Below are positions 1 to 11,795 of a stretch of 64,000 nt of DNA, piece by piece. Within the stretch, counting starts at the first letter, position 1, and the number at the start of each line of letters is the position of its first letter. Both the position numbers and the translations under genes were made by a program. Source of the DNA: Sarcophilus harrisii (lineage: Eukaryota; Chordata; Mammalia; Dasyuromorphia; Dasyuridae); contig NC_045429.1 of NCBI RefSeq assembly GCF_902635505.1, positions 463,343,359-463,407,358 of the forward strand, read 5' to 3'. A model generated the notes under the pieces. It saw only the letters and a list, made by a program, of their open reading frames with translations, had not been told where the DNA came from and made no database searches.

Positions 1-142
1 GCCAATGTGGAGAGGAGCCAAGTCTGCTCGCTGGGATCTCTGATCTTGGTCTGAAGTCAGGCAGAGAACAAAGCTGGTGTGAGAGGACCCTTGGCTCTCC
101 CCCAGCTGGGAGCCAACATGGTCACACTCACACACACAGTCT

Positions 143-179
<37 letters not shown>

Positions 180-3100
180 TCACACACTCATGTTCACACT
201 GGATTGGCCCCATCTGTCAGGGCTGGGGCAGCATGTCCCGTACGAGGCTGGGAGGGGGGGGGCTCCCCATCCCGCACGTAGGCAGGCCCACAGGGCTCCG
301 AGGGGCCGCCGGCCAGGGACGGGTTAACTTCTTTCCAGTTACCTCATCTTGGCTGCCGGGCCCTGGAAAAACAAACCATCTGGTAATAATCTCGCTTTAA
401 TGGCTGTCTGAGCCTGCCGGGAAGTTTGGCTGGAGCTCCTTCAAACCCAGAGCAGATTGAGATTAGGCCGGGGCTGCCTTGGGCCTGCACACACTCATGC
501 ACACACAAGCACGCACTCATGCACACTCATGCACATGCAAGCACACACTCCTGTGCACACATGGGGCCCTCCCCCAGCTCGGGCAGCTCCAGGGTATAAG
601 GTGAGAGCCCCAGGCTGGAGAGAGGTACAAGCCATGAGCCTGGGCCAGAAGGGCTGTCCTGGGTCAGGGTCCCCGGGGGTGGAAGCTTTCCCTTGGGGGA
701 CAAGCCTGTCTCCCCCCCCCCCCCAGGCAACGGCCAGGATCACCCTTCATGTCAGAAAGGGAGGGGCGGTGGGAAGGAATTGGAAGGATTCAGACCCACG
801 TCTCAAAGCAGAGGAGGGGGTTTTCTCGGGCTCCGTGCTCGCCGTCCCCCGGCATTTCCAGAGACTCCCCCTTCCCTCACACACACACAGAGTCTTTTCA
901 TGGGTCCAATTTCTTTGCCCTCATTAAAGGAAGGCCTGGGATCCTGGAACACATGGAACGGCCGGCCCCCAGCAGGCTGTGCACGTACACCTGGCTGTAC
1001 CACAGCCTGCTCAGGAAGTCAGGAGTGGCCTGGGCCGGGGGGCTGCAGAGCCCTCTCCCCAAGGAACACCCCCCCAGAGTCTGTCTGCAGGGCCCTCCCC
1101 AGGAAAGACCTGTTTTCTCTGGGGTCATGGTGGCCCAGGCCGGGCTGTAGCGACCTTCAGAGGGCCCCCCCCCCATTCTGCCCTCTCCACTCTAGCTTCC
1201 AGTGGCCGCCCCTTGGGTCCTTCTGAGCCTTCCGCTCCTCTGTCCAAGGGCCTTCTGTGGCCCTTTCCAGGTGGGTCCCTCTGAGACCAAGAGGCCGGAG
1301 GCCCCCAGGTCAGGGTCATCCCGGGGAGGAGGGGGTGTCTGTTCACAGCCCAGCAGCCCCCCTCCCTTTCTGATTCAGGGTCACCTGGTAACGAAGGGGA
1401 ACAGACGAGGGAGGCCTGCTGTCTGCTCAGAAGGGGCCATCTGGTGGTCAGAAGATCCCCGGACAGAAGGACCCTCAGTCGCCATCCGGCCCCCCAGAAG
1501 CTTCAGAAGCTTGGCCGGGGCTCCCCGAGCCTCCGGGGAAGCCCTGCTGTGAAGAAGCCTGGGGAAGCTGGTGCAGGGATGGCCGCCACTGAGAGCTGCC
1601 CAGGGAGGGGACAGGCCGGGGAGGAAGGGCCCGGGGCCCGAAGGCGGGGAAACTCCCAGCTCCCGGCGAGGAGCAAGGCCCGCAAGCCCACCAAGGCTGG
1701 CGTTGGGCTGCAAAGCGCTTGGTTTGGATTCCCCGGAGTTTGGGTCCGAGGCTGAGCCAGGCGGGAAAGTAGCAGTGGCGTGGCTCCCATGGAGCCTGTG
1801 GGCTGTGGCCACTTAGGGATCCCCCACCCCGTCTCCACGGGCTCTGTCCTCTGGGGGTTTGGGGCAGGATGGCCCCGGGGCCGCCTCCGGCCAGGAATCC
1901 TGCATCCCCCTGGATGGGGGTTCTCCCTGGGGCAGGGGCAGGAACCCAAAGCCTTTTTTCCTTCTCCCCTCTGTAAATGCAGGGCGCCCACCCTGGCTTC
2001 CTGCAATGGAGAAAAGGGAATTTAAGCCCAGTCAGAATGCCCCCGTACTGCCACTGCCCCTGGTTCTGTCCTCTGGGGTTCCCAATGAGCAAGTCCGGCC
2101 CTTCTCATCCCCCGGGGACCTGGGAATGTTTAATGAGGGAGACCTGGCTCCCCTGGTTCTTAAGCTGAGCCCCTCCCCCATCCCAACCCAGGATGCCCAG
2201 CGAGGCACCCGACCCGTGGGTGGTGCAGCCAGGGAAGCCGAACCCCCGCCCCTCCCCCAGCCGGCACTCCTTTGTCCCCAGCCCTTGGGCCCTTAAGGAC
2301 CCACTTCAGTCCAGTGGGGAAGCCCCTTCTCAGGACTGCTCTCTGCCCTGACTCCCACCGGCTCCTCTGTGGGCCTGTCCCAGTCACGGGCCCCCAAATC
2401 CTGAAGGCGGGACGTCCCGGCATTTCCCACGCAATCTTAGCTCCCGCTGTGTAAAGGTCGGGCTCAGGGGGACGCCCACTGACACCTGCCTGGCCCCGGT
2501 CCCGTTTCTGAAGCTCACGGACACCCCGGGAGAGACCAGCGGGTTGGGGGGACGGTGGAGGCCTGGGCCGGCCTCCCTCGGGCTCCCTGGGCTCCGCCGT
2601 GGCTCTTGTTGAGCAGCTGGGTCACTCACTGGCCGCCGTGAGAGCCGGGAGGGCCGGGGAGCCCAAGTGGCGGCACCAGCCCGGCCCGCACTTGGGGGGT
2701 CCCGGCACCTCCCTTCCTTTGCTCTGTCTGCTGAGATCTCCCCGGGGTCAAGGCCCCGGCCCTGGCCCCAGAGGATCTGATTTTGTCCCCTGTGCTCTTC
2801 GCTGGATGGGTCTTTGGAGGGCCCTGAATGAGGGATGTCCCAGCAGAGACAATGGCTGGGGGGGGGCAGAGAAGCCCCCGGGCCCACCCGGAGCTGCTGG
2901 GGGCTAGTGCCAGCCCCCTCCCGGAGCAGGGAGGGCCACGGGAGACAGTGCTTCCAACAAGCTCTCAGCAGCAGGGCCGGGGTGCCCTCGAAGCGCCCGA
3001 GTCCTTCCCTTCTCCCGGCAGGGGTGGGGTCGGGACCCCTGAGAAAACAAGGATAAAGCAGCCCCAAGGGCTGGGTAAATGTCAGTGCTCCTGAGGATTA

Positions 3101-3232
3101 GTTACTGGGTTCAGGAGGAGGCTCTTGGAGGGCAGAGGCCAGTGTGGAGAGGCTGCCCAGGGAGGGTGGGGCCGGGAATAGGGCCTGGGCTTTGGTGGTA
3201 AGTGGGGAGGGGCTTGGGGACAGGATGTTGAG
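1..3232. other. GC-rich intergenic DNA
   Basis: No exon was recognised. It holds CA-rich repeats (122-192 and 486-560), a C run at about 711-724, and a less GC-rich, more evenly composed stretch at about 325-470 that could be conserved non-coding DNA. The many overlapping frames reflect high GC. Confidence 0.7.
122..192. repeat. (CA)n microsatellite
   Basis: An imperfect CA array with TCACA and GCACT interruptions. A second looser CA/GCAC/ATGCAC-rich patch follows at about 486-560. Confidence 0.95.
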
Positions 3233-3455
3233 GCCAGGGCTGGCACTGTGGCACTGGGGCTAGGCTGGCACTGAGGCTGGCACTGTGGGGCTGGGGCTGG
3301 GCTGGCACTGGGGCTGGGCTGGCACTGTGGGGCTGGGGCTGGGCTGGCACTGAGGCTGGCACTGTGGGGCTGGCACTGGGGCTGGCACTGGGGCTGGGCT
3401 GGCACAGTGGGGCTGGCACTGGGGCTGGGCTGGCATTGTGGGGCTGGGGCTGGTG
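3233..3455. repeat. Minisatellite, GCTGGCACTG / GGGGCTGGG units
   Basis: About 220 bases built from two alternating words, GGCTGGCACTG and TGGGGCTGGGGCT, in variable order. On the minus strand it reads as a Pro/Ala/Gln/Ser repeat peptide. There is no other sign of coding. Confidence 0.93.
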
Positions 3456-3984
3456 CTTCTCTGCCCTGGCTTTCCCCATGGCCTGCAGACCGCAGAGGGG
3501 CTGGGCCTGGCACCCCTGATGGAGACAGCAAGCGCTCCCTCTCCCCCAGGTTCCCAGACCCCTCCTGTACTGCTCCTGAGCCCTCCCTTTCTAGAACCCA
3601 GCGGGCGCTAATGTGGGTTTGCAGCGCCACCTGCCGGCCACCGGAGGAGGAATCTCCTTCTTTGGCCTCCAGTGCCCCAGGGAGCTTTTCCACGCGTGGG
3701 CCTCAGCCCCTCACAGCCTCTCCACGGTCCCACGGTGTCCGGCAGCCGGAGGCAGGAGAGCGAGGCTCTAATCTGCCCCAGGGGAGTGATGGCCCCAAGG
3801 TTTCCCTCCAGGGTGAGGACGTTTCAGACTGTCAGAGGCCCCCTGAACTGTTGCACCCCAGCCAGAGCCCTGCTGGCTTCCCCTGGTTACAGCACCCGGG
3901 CAAGGGGGGGAGTGAATGGCCCCTTCCTCTCTGTGAAGTGACGGCCACCCGTGGGCCAATAGCAGAAGCCTTCGGGTCCTTCTC

Positions 3985-5240
3985 CTGGCCCCGGTCCCCT
4001 CACTCAGGCAGCCGGCCCTGGTCTCCTCACTCAGGCAGCCCCGCCCTGGTCCCCTCACTCAGGCAGCCCCCCCCTGGTCCCCTCACTCAGGCAGCCCCGC
4101 CCTGGTCCCCTCACTCAGGCAGCCGGCCCTGGTCTCCTCACTCAGGCAGCCGGGCCCTGGTCTCCTCACTCAGGCAGCCCCGCCCTGGTCCCCTCACTCA
4201 GGCAGCCCCCCCCTGGTCCCCTCACTCAGGCAGCCCCGCCCTGGTCCCCTCACTCAGGCAGCCCCGCCCTGGTCCCCCTCCAGACAGCCCGGGCCCTGGT
4301 CCCCCTCAGGGCCCCCCCGGTCCCTCACTCAGGCAGCGGGCCCCGGGTCTCCTCCTCAGGCCCCGGGTTTCTCCTCAGGCAGCCGTGGTCTCCTCCTAAA
4401 CGGCCCCCCGGTCTTCTCCTCAGGCGCGGGCCTGGTCTCCTCCCAGGAGCCCCGCCCTGGTCCCCCACTCAGGCGGCCCCCCTGGTCCCCACCGGCAGCC
4501 CGCCGGTTCACTCCAGGGGCCCGGCCCTGGGTCTCCTCACTCGGCGGGGCCCTGGTTCCCTCACCAGGCAGCCCCCCCTGGTCCCCCCCCGGCAGCCCGT
4601 CTTCTCCTCAGGCAGCCCCCCCGGTCTCCTCCTCAGACGCCGGGCCCTGGTCTCCTCCTCAGGCGCCCCCCTGGTCCCTCCCCAGGCAGCCCGGGCCCTT
4701 TCCTCACCGGCAGCCCGCCCTGGTCTTTCCTCAGGCCCGGGCCCTGGTCTCCCACTCAGGCAGCCCCCCTGGTCTTTCACTCAGGCAGCCGGCCCTGGTC
4801 TCCTCACTCAGGCAGCCCCGCCCTGGTCCCCTCACTCAGGCAGCCGGGCCCTGGTCTCCTCACTCAGGCAGCCCCGCCCTGGTCTCCTCACTCAGGCAGC
4901 CGGGCCCTGGTCTCCTCACTCAGGCAGCCCCCCTGGTCCCCTCACTCAGGCAGCCCCCTGGTCCCCCCAGGCAGCCCCTGGTCTCTCCTCAGGCAGCCGG
5001 GCCCTGGTCTCCTCACTCAGGCAGCCCCCCTGGTCCCCACTCAGGCAGCCCCCTGGTCCCCTCACTCAGGCAGCCCCGCCCTGGTCCCCTCACTCAGGCA
5101 GCCCGGCCCTGGTCTCCTCACTCAGGCAGCCCCGCCCTGGTCCCCTCACTCAGGCAGCCCCCCCCTGGTCCCCTCACTCAGGCAGCCCCGCCCTGGTCCC
5201 CTCACTCAGGCAGCCGGGCCCTGGTCTCCTCACGCAGGCA
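3985..5240. repeat. Minisatellite of about 27-28 bp unit, CTCACTCAGGCAGCC...CTGGTC
   Basis: About 45 copies of a 27-28 base unit whose constant core is CTCACTCAGGCAGCC, followed by a variable CCGGCCCTGGTCTC or CCGCCCTGGTCCC half. Units at 3985-4260 and 4780-5240 are crisp. Those at about 4260-4780 have many small length changes. The plus-strand reading frame through it (GPLTQAAPPWSPHSG-like peptide) is a repeat by-product, because the unit changes length. Confidence 0.95.
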
Positions 5241-5869
5241 CCCTCACTTCTGACAACAACTGTCTCCCCTCATCTGGCCCCGTCCCTGCAAGAGGTGGGA
5301 GAGCAAGGGCTTGGGGGAAGGGGGCCGGCTGCTGGGGCCTCAGCCTTCAGCCTCTCTTCGGCCTCCTTTCTCTGCTCTCCCCTGAAGCAGGGGGAAACGA
5401 GCCCGGACGGACCAGCTCGGACTCTGCTCAGCCCCCGACTCTGAGCCTCCCAGCCTCGGAGCCACGTCTGGTCTCTGAGAGGCCAGTCTGGGGAGGGGGC
5501 AGCCCCTGGTGACAGGCGGCCTTTTTCACCTCTGCCTTCGAGGCCATGAGAATTGTTCCAGGTGAGAAGCCATGAGTGATTGGGCCTTTATCTCTGCTCT
5601 AGAGTTCAGCCATAGGAAGAGAAACGTGGCCCGGAACTTGGCTTCCTCCCCCATCCTCCCTGGAGGCCGGGCCTTCTTGCAGGAAGCTCAGGGGCTCCCG
5701 GCCTCCTTCCCGGCAAAGCTGGAGCTCCGGGCTCCCCGGTGGGGAAACGGGGTCCCAGGCTGGGAAATTCTCCTTCCGCCACTTAGAGAGCCGCGAAATC
5801 CCCCCACCTGTGATGCATCTTCCACAATCCGGGCGTTAGGCTAAATCGCTCTTGCTCCACTCGCTTCTG
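5241..5869. other. Intergenic DNA beside the 4-5 kb minisatellite
   Basis: Unique-looking sequence. Nothing coding is recognised. A non-repetitive part at about 5530-5640 has a more even base composition. Confidence 0.6.
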
Positions 5870-7300
5870 TCAGCCTCCCCCTGCCCAAAGCCTTGGGGAC
5901 AGCCTCCCCAGCTCCGAAAGCTGCCGGCTAAAGGCCTTCCCTCCCAACCTGGCGCAGCCTCTCCTTCCCTTCCCGGCCAGCCCGGCCAGCTGGCTTAGCT
6001 CCCTGGGTCCCCGATTCCCTCTCAGTCGGACTGCGCGGCTCCGGAGGCTCCCGGGGGGCTGGGGACCCGGCCTCTGCGCTCCCTCCCGCAGCTTCCTGCT
6101 GGATGATCTGGCTCTTGAGGCTCCGTGCGCCAGAGCAGTCAGTCCCCCCGCCCCCACCTGGGACAAGCCTTCTCCTGGCTCTCAGGTTCCGTCGGGGGAG
6201 GCCCTTCCCTCGGCCCGGCTCCCTTCCCACCAGCCACAGTTGGCCCGATGAGGCTGGGCTTGGAGGCTTGGTTGCCTCCTCCACGAAGCCTTCCCAGATC
6301 CACTGGCGGAGAGCTTTCTCCCTGCTCCGTCCCTCCCTAGCGCCGCAGCCGGGGCAAAATGGAAGCTCCTGGGGGCAGGGGCTCTGGGGGGCCCTGGGAG
6401 GCCCCCGGGGGTATCTTGTGTCCTTGTGCCCTGACATGATGCTTTGCCTGCGGCCGGAGCGGAATAGCAGCTTGTTTCTGGGCTGCCATTGTAGACGCTG
6501 TCGTCTCACCGGGGAGATTCGGGCTCGGGGAGCCCCGGGGGTGCCCCCACCACAGTCTCGGAGCCAAGCTCAGCGCTCACAGCGCCCGGTTCTCACGCCG
6601 TGGATGAGGAGCACTCAGGGAGGACGAAGGCCACAGAGCAGGGCAGACGGCCGCGGGGCAGGGGGAAGGAGCAGCTCTCCCAAGGGAGCCCCGGGGCTCA
6701 GGCGGGGGCTGGGGAGGCTCAGCCAGGGACCAGGGGAAGGGCAGAGTGAGCCCCGTGGGCAAGTGACCTGCTTTCCACCCACAGAGGCAAAGTCCCATCC
6801 GGACTCCGGCCAGCGCCAGCAGCGGGGAAGGAAGGACGGGGGTGGATGGCGGTGTCCAGGGGGCCGAGCCCGAGAGCGCCACCGGATCCCCCGCCCCCCC
6901 TTCCTCCTGCGCGCTGCCGAAGGAGACTCGGCGGGCCGGCCGGCGCTGGCGGGAAGGGAGCCGGGCCCGAGGGAAGGGCCTTCCCCGCGACGGACCCTGA
7001 GAGCCAGGGTCCTTTTCCCGTTTAAAACTCCCCCCATTGCGGGCCCTTGGGCTCCGGCCTTGGCCAGGCTCCAGCTGGGACGTTTCCAGGGCACCCCTGG
7101 CCATCTCGTCGGGGGAGGCCGGACAGTGAGCCAGGCCGTGTCCTCAGAGGCGTGTGCGCGAGGCCGTGGGGCTCTGGGACAGGCCCAGGGGGTGTCGGAT
7201 CGGCGGGTGCGGGCCAGATGTGGGGGGAAACCGGGAGATTCAGCGGGGGCTTCCAAGGTCCGGCCCCTGCCTGGGAATAGGCCCCCTCGATTCCAGAAAG
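5870..7300. promoter_or_regulatory. GC- and CpG-rich region, no recognised gene
   Basis: CpG density is clearly raised, most at about 6840-7240 with runs such as GGCGGGCCGGCCGGCGCTGG. A 453-codon plus-strand frame spans 6103-7464 but its composition (Arg, Gly, Pro, Ser) is that of random GC-rich DNA and it lacks a recognisable domain. A weak island or GC isochore is the simplest reading. Confidence 0.45.
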
Positions 7301-7499
7301 AAGGCCCTCAGGCCAGTGCTCCCCGCAGTGCCGGTAGCCTGGGAGCTAAGGAGGGACCCTTCATTCAGGGATGTCCCCTTACTCCTCCCCTAACTCCAGT
7401 CTGTCCTAGCAAGCAAGGAAAAAGCGGGGCAGCTCTTGGGTTTACCCCCAGTCCTCCAGAGTGAATTCGAGGTATTCTGAGTCCTGGGCTGAGTGTTGG

Positions 7500-7722
7500 G
7501 GAGGACTGACAACTCGGGGGGAGGACTAGCACCTCTGGAGGGAGGACTAGCACCTCTAGGGGGAGGACAAGAACCTCTGGGGTAGGACTAGCACCTCTGG
7601 GGGAGGACTAACACCTCTGGGGGGAGGACTAGCACCTCTGGGGGGAGGACAAGAACCTCTGGGGTAGGACTAGCACCTCTGGGGGGAGGACTAGCACCTC
7701 TGGGGGGAGGACTAGCACCTTT
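7500..7722. repeat. Minisatellite, GGAGGACTAGCACCTCTGGGG unit
   Basis: About ten copies of a 20-23 base unit, GGGAGGACTAGCACCTCTGGG, with a recurring variant GGACAAGAACCTCTGGGGTA at about 7563 and 7646. The array ends cleanly at an AT-richer stretch. Confidence 0.95.
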
Positions 7723-8990
7723 GTGAATCTCATCCTCGATTTACAGAAAGTTTCCTCTGTTCACACCGTGTACTTCTCTCCACTTTGGGCATCAGAACTT
7801 CCGACAGACCCCCTTGGACCATTCGTCCATGGCCTCCGTGGCTCACTCCGTGGGTTGTGAGGTTGTGAAGGTCCACGCCTTCTTTTCTGAGATCTATTTT
7901 TCTCCCTAATGTCCTCTATAGCTCTTCTTGTGCACAGGTCACCATCTGTAAGAAGGGACCACAAACCTTCTGGCTGCTCTCTGGGGCACTTGAGATGTAG
8001 GACTTTGTGGTTAGAAAAAGGGCAGCTTGCTGCCTGGCAAGGCAGCCTTGCCTTGGGGCAAAGTTCTTCTCTGCCCTGGACCCCGTTTCTTCATCTCCCC
8101 AAGGAAGGTTCAGGCTGCTCACCCCGGAGCGCCTTCCAGCTGGAAATCACACCATTAATTCTTCTGACAGCGCCGTGTTCCAGCGTTTGTGGCGTTTACA
8201 GTCATATTGAATCCCCATGAGAACACGGGTGTAAAAACGAGTTTTTGTTTGTTTTTGTTCTGTGGCAACAAACAATTGGGGATAATGGAAAGAGCTCTGC
8301 AGGCTCCAGAGCTGGCTGCTGTTCCTCCTCCCACTCAGTGCTGGGCCTAGCTCATTTTCCTTCTGCAGCACCTGTGTGAGCCATGAGCATGGATGAACTC
8401 ACTCAGTGGGCTTCCTCTCCAGCTGTAGGTTAGGGTGGGAATTAGACATCCGTAATCCATTTTCCCTCCAGTCTTGCTGATTAGGTCATTCCTTCTCTGC
8501 TTGGCTGGATCCTAGGTGTTCCCAAGTTTCCATCCGTTTTGCAACTCCTCTGGGTCTGTTGGAGAGAGTCCCTTCCCAGAGACCGGCTGTTCCCTTTGTG
8601 GATTTTCACAGAAAGTAGCCCCTATGCCTGCTCAGATGGGCACAAGGTAGCATGTGTGGATGACTTTTCAGTTCTTTCCCTTTGACCCAAATGCTACCTA
8701 TCCATTCCATCCTTTTGGAATTTTATTTGAAATAATCTGAAAACAAATTATTAATATTTAAGTTCTTCAGTTAAGTTCATATTCTTACTGACTTATTTTT
8801 AAAAATTAGTTTAGAGCTTTTTTATTGTGAACTTATAAATAAATACAAACATTTCAGTGTATAAAAAAGAATTCCAAATGACTGTTATCTCTAAACTTCC
8901 TATTACTGTTACATATGTATTTGTATTCTTTATGTTAATCACAGTGCTTGACTTATAAGCACTTAATTGATACTTTTCATTCCTTTATTC
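7723..8990. other. Intergenic DNA, transition to AT-rich
   Basis: No gene recognised. A MIR-like part lies near 8275-8400, an unassigned AT-rich stretch at 8700-8940, and an L2-like terminus at about 8940-8975. Confidence 0.55.
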
Positions 8991-9176
8991 TTCCATCCAT
9001 CTATCCATCCATCCATCCATGTTTCCATCTATCCATCCATCCATCCATCTGTCTATCCATCCATTCATCCATCCATCCACACTTCCTTCCTTTCATCCAT
9101 CCATCCATCTATCCAACCATTCATCCATCCATCCATCCATCCATCTATCCATTCATGTTTCCATCCATCCATCATG
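8991..9176. repeat. (ATCC)n microsatellite
   Basis: An ATCC array with ATCT and ATTC variants and two short interruptions. It directly follows an L2-like terminal segment at about 8940-8975 (GTGCTTGACTTATAAGCACTT), so it may have grown from that element's simple 3' tail. Confidence 0.95.
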
Positions 9177-11436
9177 CCATTATCATTATTATCATTCTGG
9201 AATCTCATTCACAAGGTTGTGGTTACATTTCTTATAATTTTCTCACCTTTCTTCTCCATCTTTGTTGTACCCTTTACAGTTGCAAAATAATTTTCTTTGA
9301 TGGAGAAACTGAATGCACAATTGGAGTTGAGTAGCTCCATTTCTTCTTCCTTGTCTATCATCATCTGCTCAAAGTGGGGGCCTTTCTCTTCTTGCATTTC
9401 TTACAATGAGGTCATACACATAAAGCTCTTTGCAGTTAGGAGCCAAATTGCCTCCATGTGAATAACAGCAATAGTCCTCACTACTACTTAGTGTTATAAT
9501 TTCTTATTCTGAACAAATGTAAAATGCTTGTTTCGCCGTAAATGAAATCTTCCACAAGACCCATCCCATTTGGGAGTTGGCTTTTCTGCCCTTAGTTTCT
9601 CAGCTCCACACCACTGCCAGGCAACCAGGGCACCCCAATAAATTTGTGGAGTGATGGGCAGGTGGCAGGGGCCACAATGTAATGTGGAGACTTGTCTACT
9701 TTTGGGGTGTGTGAGTACCCACAGATACTCACTGTGGAAAATCACCACCCTTTGGGTTGAAGAGATATGGGAAGTCATATAACAGGAATAGTTATTTAAA
9801 ATATTACTTTTGGCCCCATGGGATTCTGGGACATCATGATCCTTCACTCGGCTACTTGGTGGCCCCGAGAAGCTTTTCTCCCTTCTTCTTACCCTGTTTG
9901 GTTCTGTATCATCAAGGACACGGCTTTGGCTGAACAGTGTGAATCTGACTGTTCCTCTTTCTTGGGATTTCTCAGCTTCCTCTCCCTTATCACCATAGAC
10001 AAATTTTTCTGACCAAGACCCCTCCCCCAGCCAAGTTTTTGTGTCAGCATATTCTCTGAGCAGAAAAGATTGTATGTCTTTAAGTAAACCCAGTTACAAT
10101 CCTAGATGCAGGGATGGTCAGCGTCAGTCATTAAGTTTGTCACTAAATTAGTGATAGAGATCAGGGCTTTGATGCGTGTTTAAAAGTGAAGAGGGATTCC
10201 CAACAATATCATCGTAAAATTTTCACTCTTGCAGGACAGTGACCGATGCTTCTCCTGGGGTCACTCCTCTGGGGTCACTGTTAAGATTATTCAGCTAATG
10301 TCTACACCGGCCACAACTGGGGAGTTCTCATGGTCTCTAAAGAGAAGGAAAGCGTTTCTGGGCGTGACATTTCAGAAGGGACGGTTAGTCGTTAGCTGGG
10401 AAACCTCCAGAAGAAGGGGCCGTTGAAGGGTTTGAGTTCGTGCCATGGGAGAGCTGGTTGAAGAAACCAGGAAAGTTTCATCTGGGGGAGAAGGGCTAGG
10501 GGCGCCATGGCAGCTGCCTTTAGGTAAAAGACAAAATGGTTTGCTTGTTTGGGGCCTTGTGGGTCAGAATCCAAAGCAGCAACTGGAGACACGGTAGATT
10601 TGGTTTGATCTAAGAAAAATCCGACAGTGGGCTCCCCTTCCCCACCCCAGGCCGTTTGACCAGAATGTCACAGAAGGAATTCTTGGTCAGGCTGGGGTGG
10701 ACAGAGTGGCTCCTGAGGTCCCTCCTGCCTCCGCGGCCTGTGACTCAGTGTGTGAAGGAAGCATTTTGTGAGTGTATTTTTATAAGGAGACTGAAGGCTA
10801 TTATTCCTCAGACCAACTCTATTAATAGTTTCTTTGCAAGCTCCTTCTTAATGAAATAAGGATTGGTTCAGTGGGAGCCTTGATGAAAATCAGACACTTC
10901 CTGGGCCGGGGGTTTCTGCTGGAACTCGCGCCCCCGCCCTTGTTCCTCCCCTTCCCGCTCCCCGGAGGGGTGTAGAGTCTCCGGATGCGTCCCTGCAGCC
11001 GGGCCCAGCTCTCCCTGCTGGAGCAGACACTGGGAACTCTGAAAATAGGACAGTGTGTTCACCGGCTGTGGTATGTGGGCCCCCGCACTGGAGCGGGGAG
11101 AACAAAACGCTACCAGATGTGCTCCAGGAGCCTCCAGCCGCTTCCTTCTTTAGGAAAGCTCTCGGGAAGGGGCTCCCTCCAGCTTTTCAATCAAGGGCAA
11201 GGCCTGCTTGGCTCGGGGCCCCTTCCAATGGGAGGCAGAGTCCTCTTTGAACACTGTGCGGAGGACAAAGCTGGCAAGGAAAGGAGGGAAGGAGGGGAGG
11301 AGGGCGGGGGGGGGGAGCAGGGGAGCGTCAAGACTCGGGGTTCTCATCCTGACCCCATCTGGCTCTCAGGCCTCCTCCTCCCACAAGACTTTGCTGGTCC
11401 CCAGACAGTATTCCCTTTCTATGTTCTGAGCTTACA
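9177..11436. other. Intergenic DNA, mostly unassigned
   Basis: No exon or clear repeat family was recognised apart from short simple runs. 10640-11130 is unique-looking and moderately GC-rich. Confidence 0.5.
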
Positions 11437-11632
<196 letters not shown>

Positions 11633-11687
11633 CTCTCTCCTTCCCTTAAATTTTCCTCCCTCCCTTTCTTCCTCACAGCATAATATG

Positions 11688-11795
11688 AGCACCCTGAGGC
11701 AGGGTCTTGTTACTCTTATCTTTGGGCCCTCACTTAAAAAGTGTCTGGCACCTGATGAGTGTTTAATAACTACTTGTTAAACTGGTGAACAAATG
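11688..11795 (+). mobile_element. L2 LINE 3' end
   Basis: CACCCTGAGGCAGGGTCTTG, then TGTCTGGCACCTGATGAGTG and TTTAATAACTACTTGTTAAA give the L2 3' terminal pattern. Confidence 0.7.

Noticed and set aside
3407-4399. 330-codon plus-strand frame with repeated SPHSGSRPW-like peptide
   Set aside because: It is produced by the minisatellites at 3.2 and 4.0 kb. The unit length varies, so the frame is not kept.
3985-5240. CRISPR-like array
   Set aside because: There are regular repeats, but no unique spacers. The whole unit repeats, it is a minisatellite, and the genome is mammalian.
6103-7464. 453-codon plus-strand frame in GC-rich DNA
   Set aside because: It has random GC-rich composition, no domain, overlapping long frames on the other strand and no splice or start context.
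8948-9334. Ser/Ile/His/Pro repeat proteins
   Set aside because: These come from the ATCC microsatellite in three frames.
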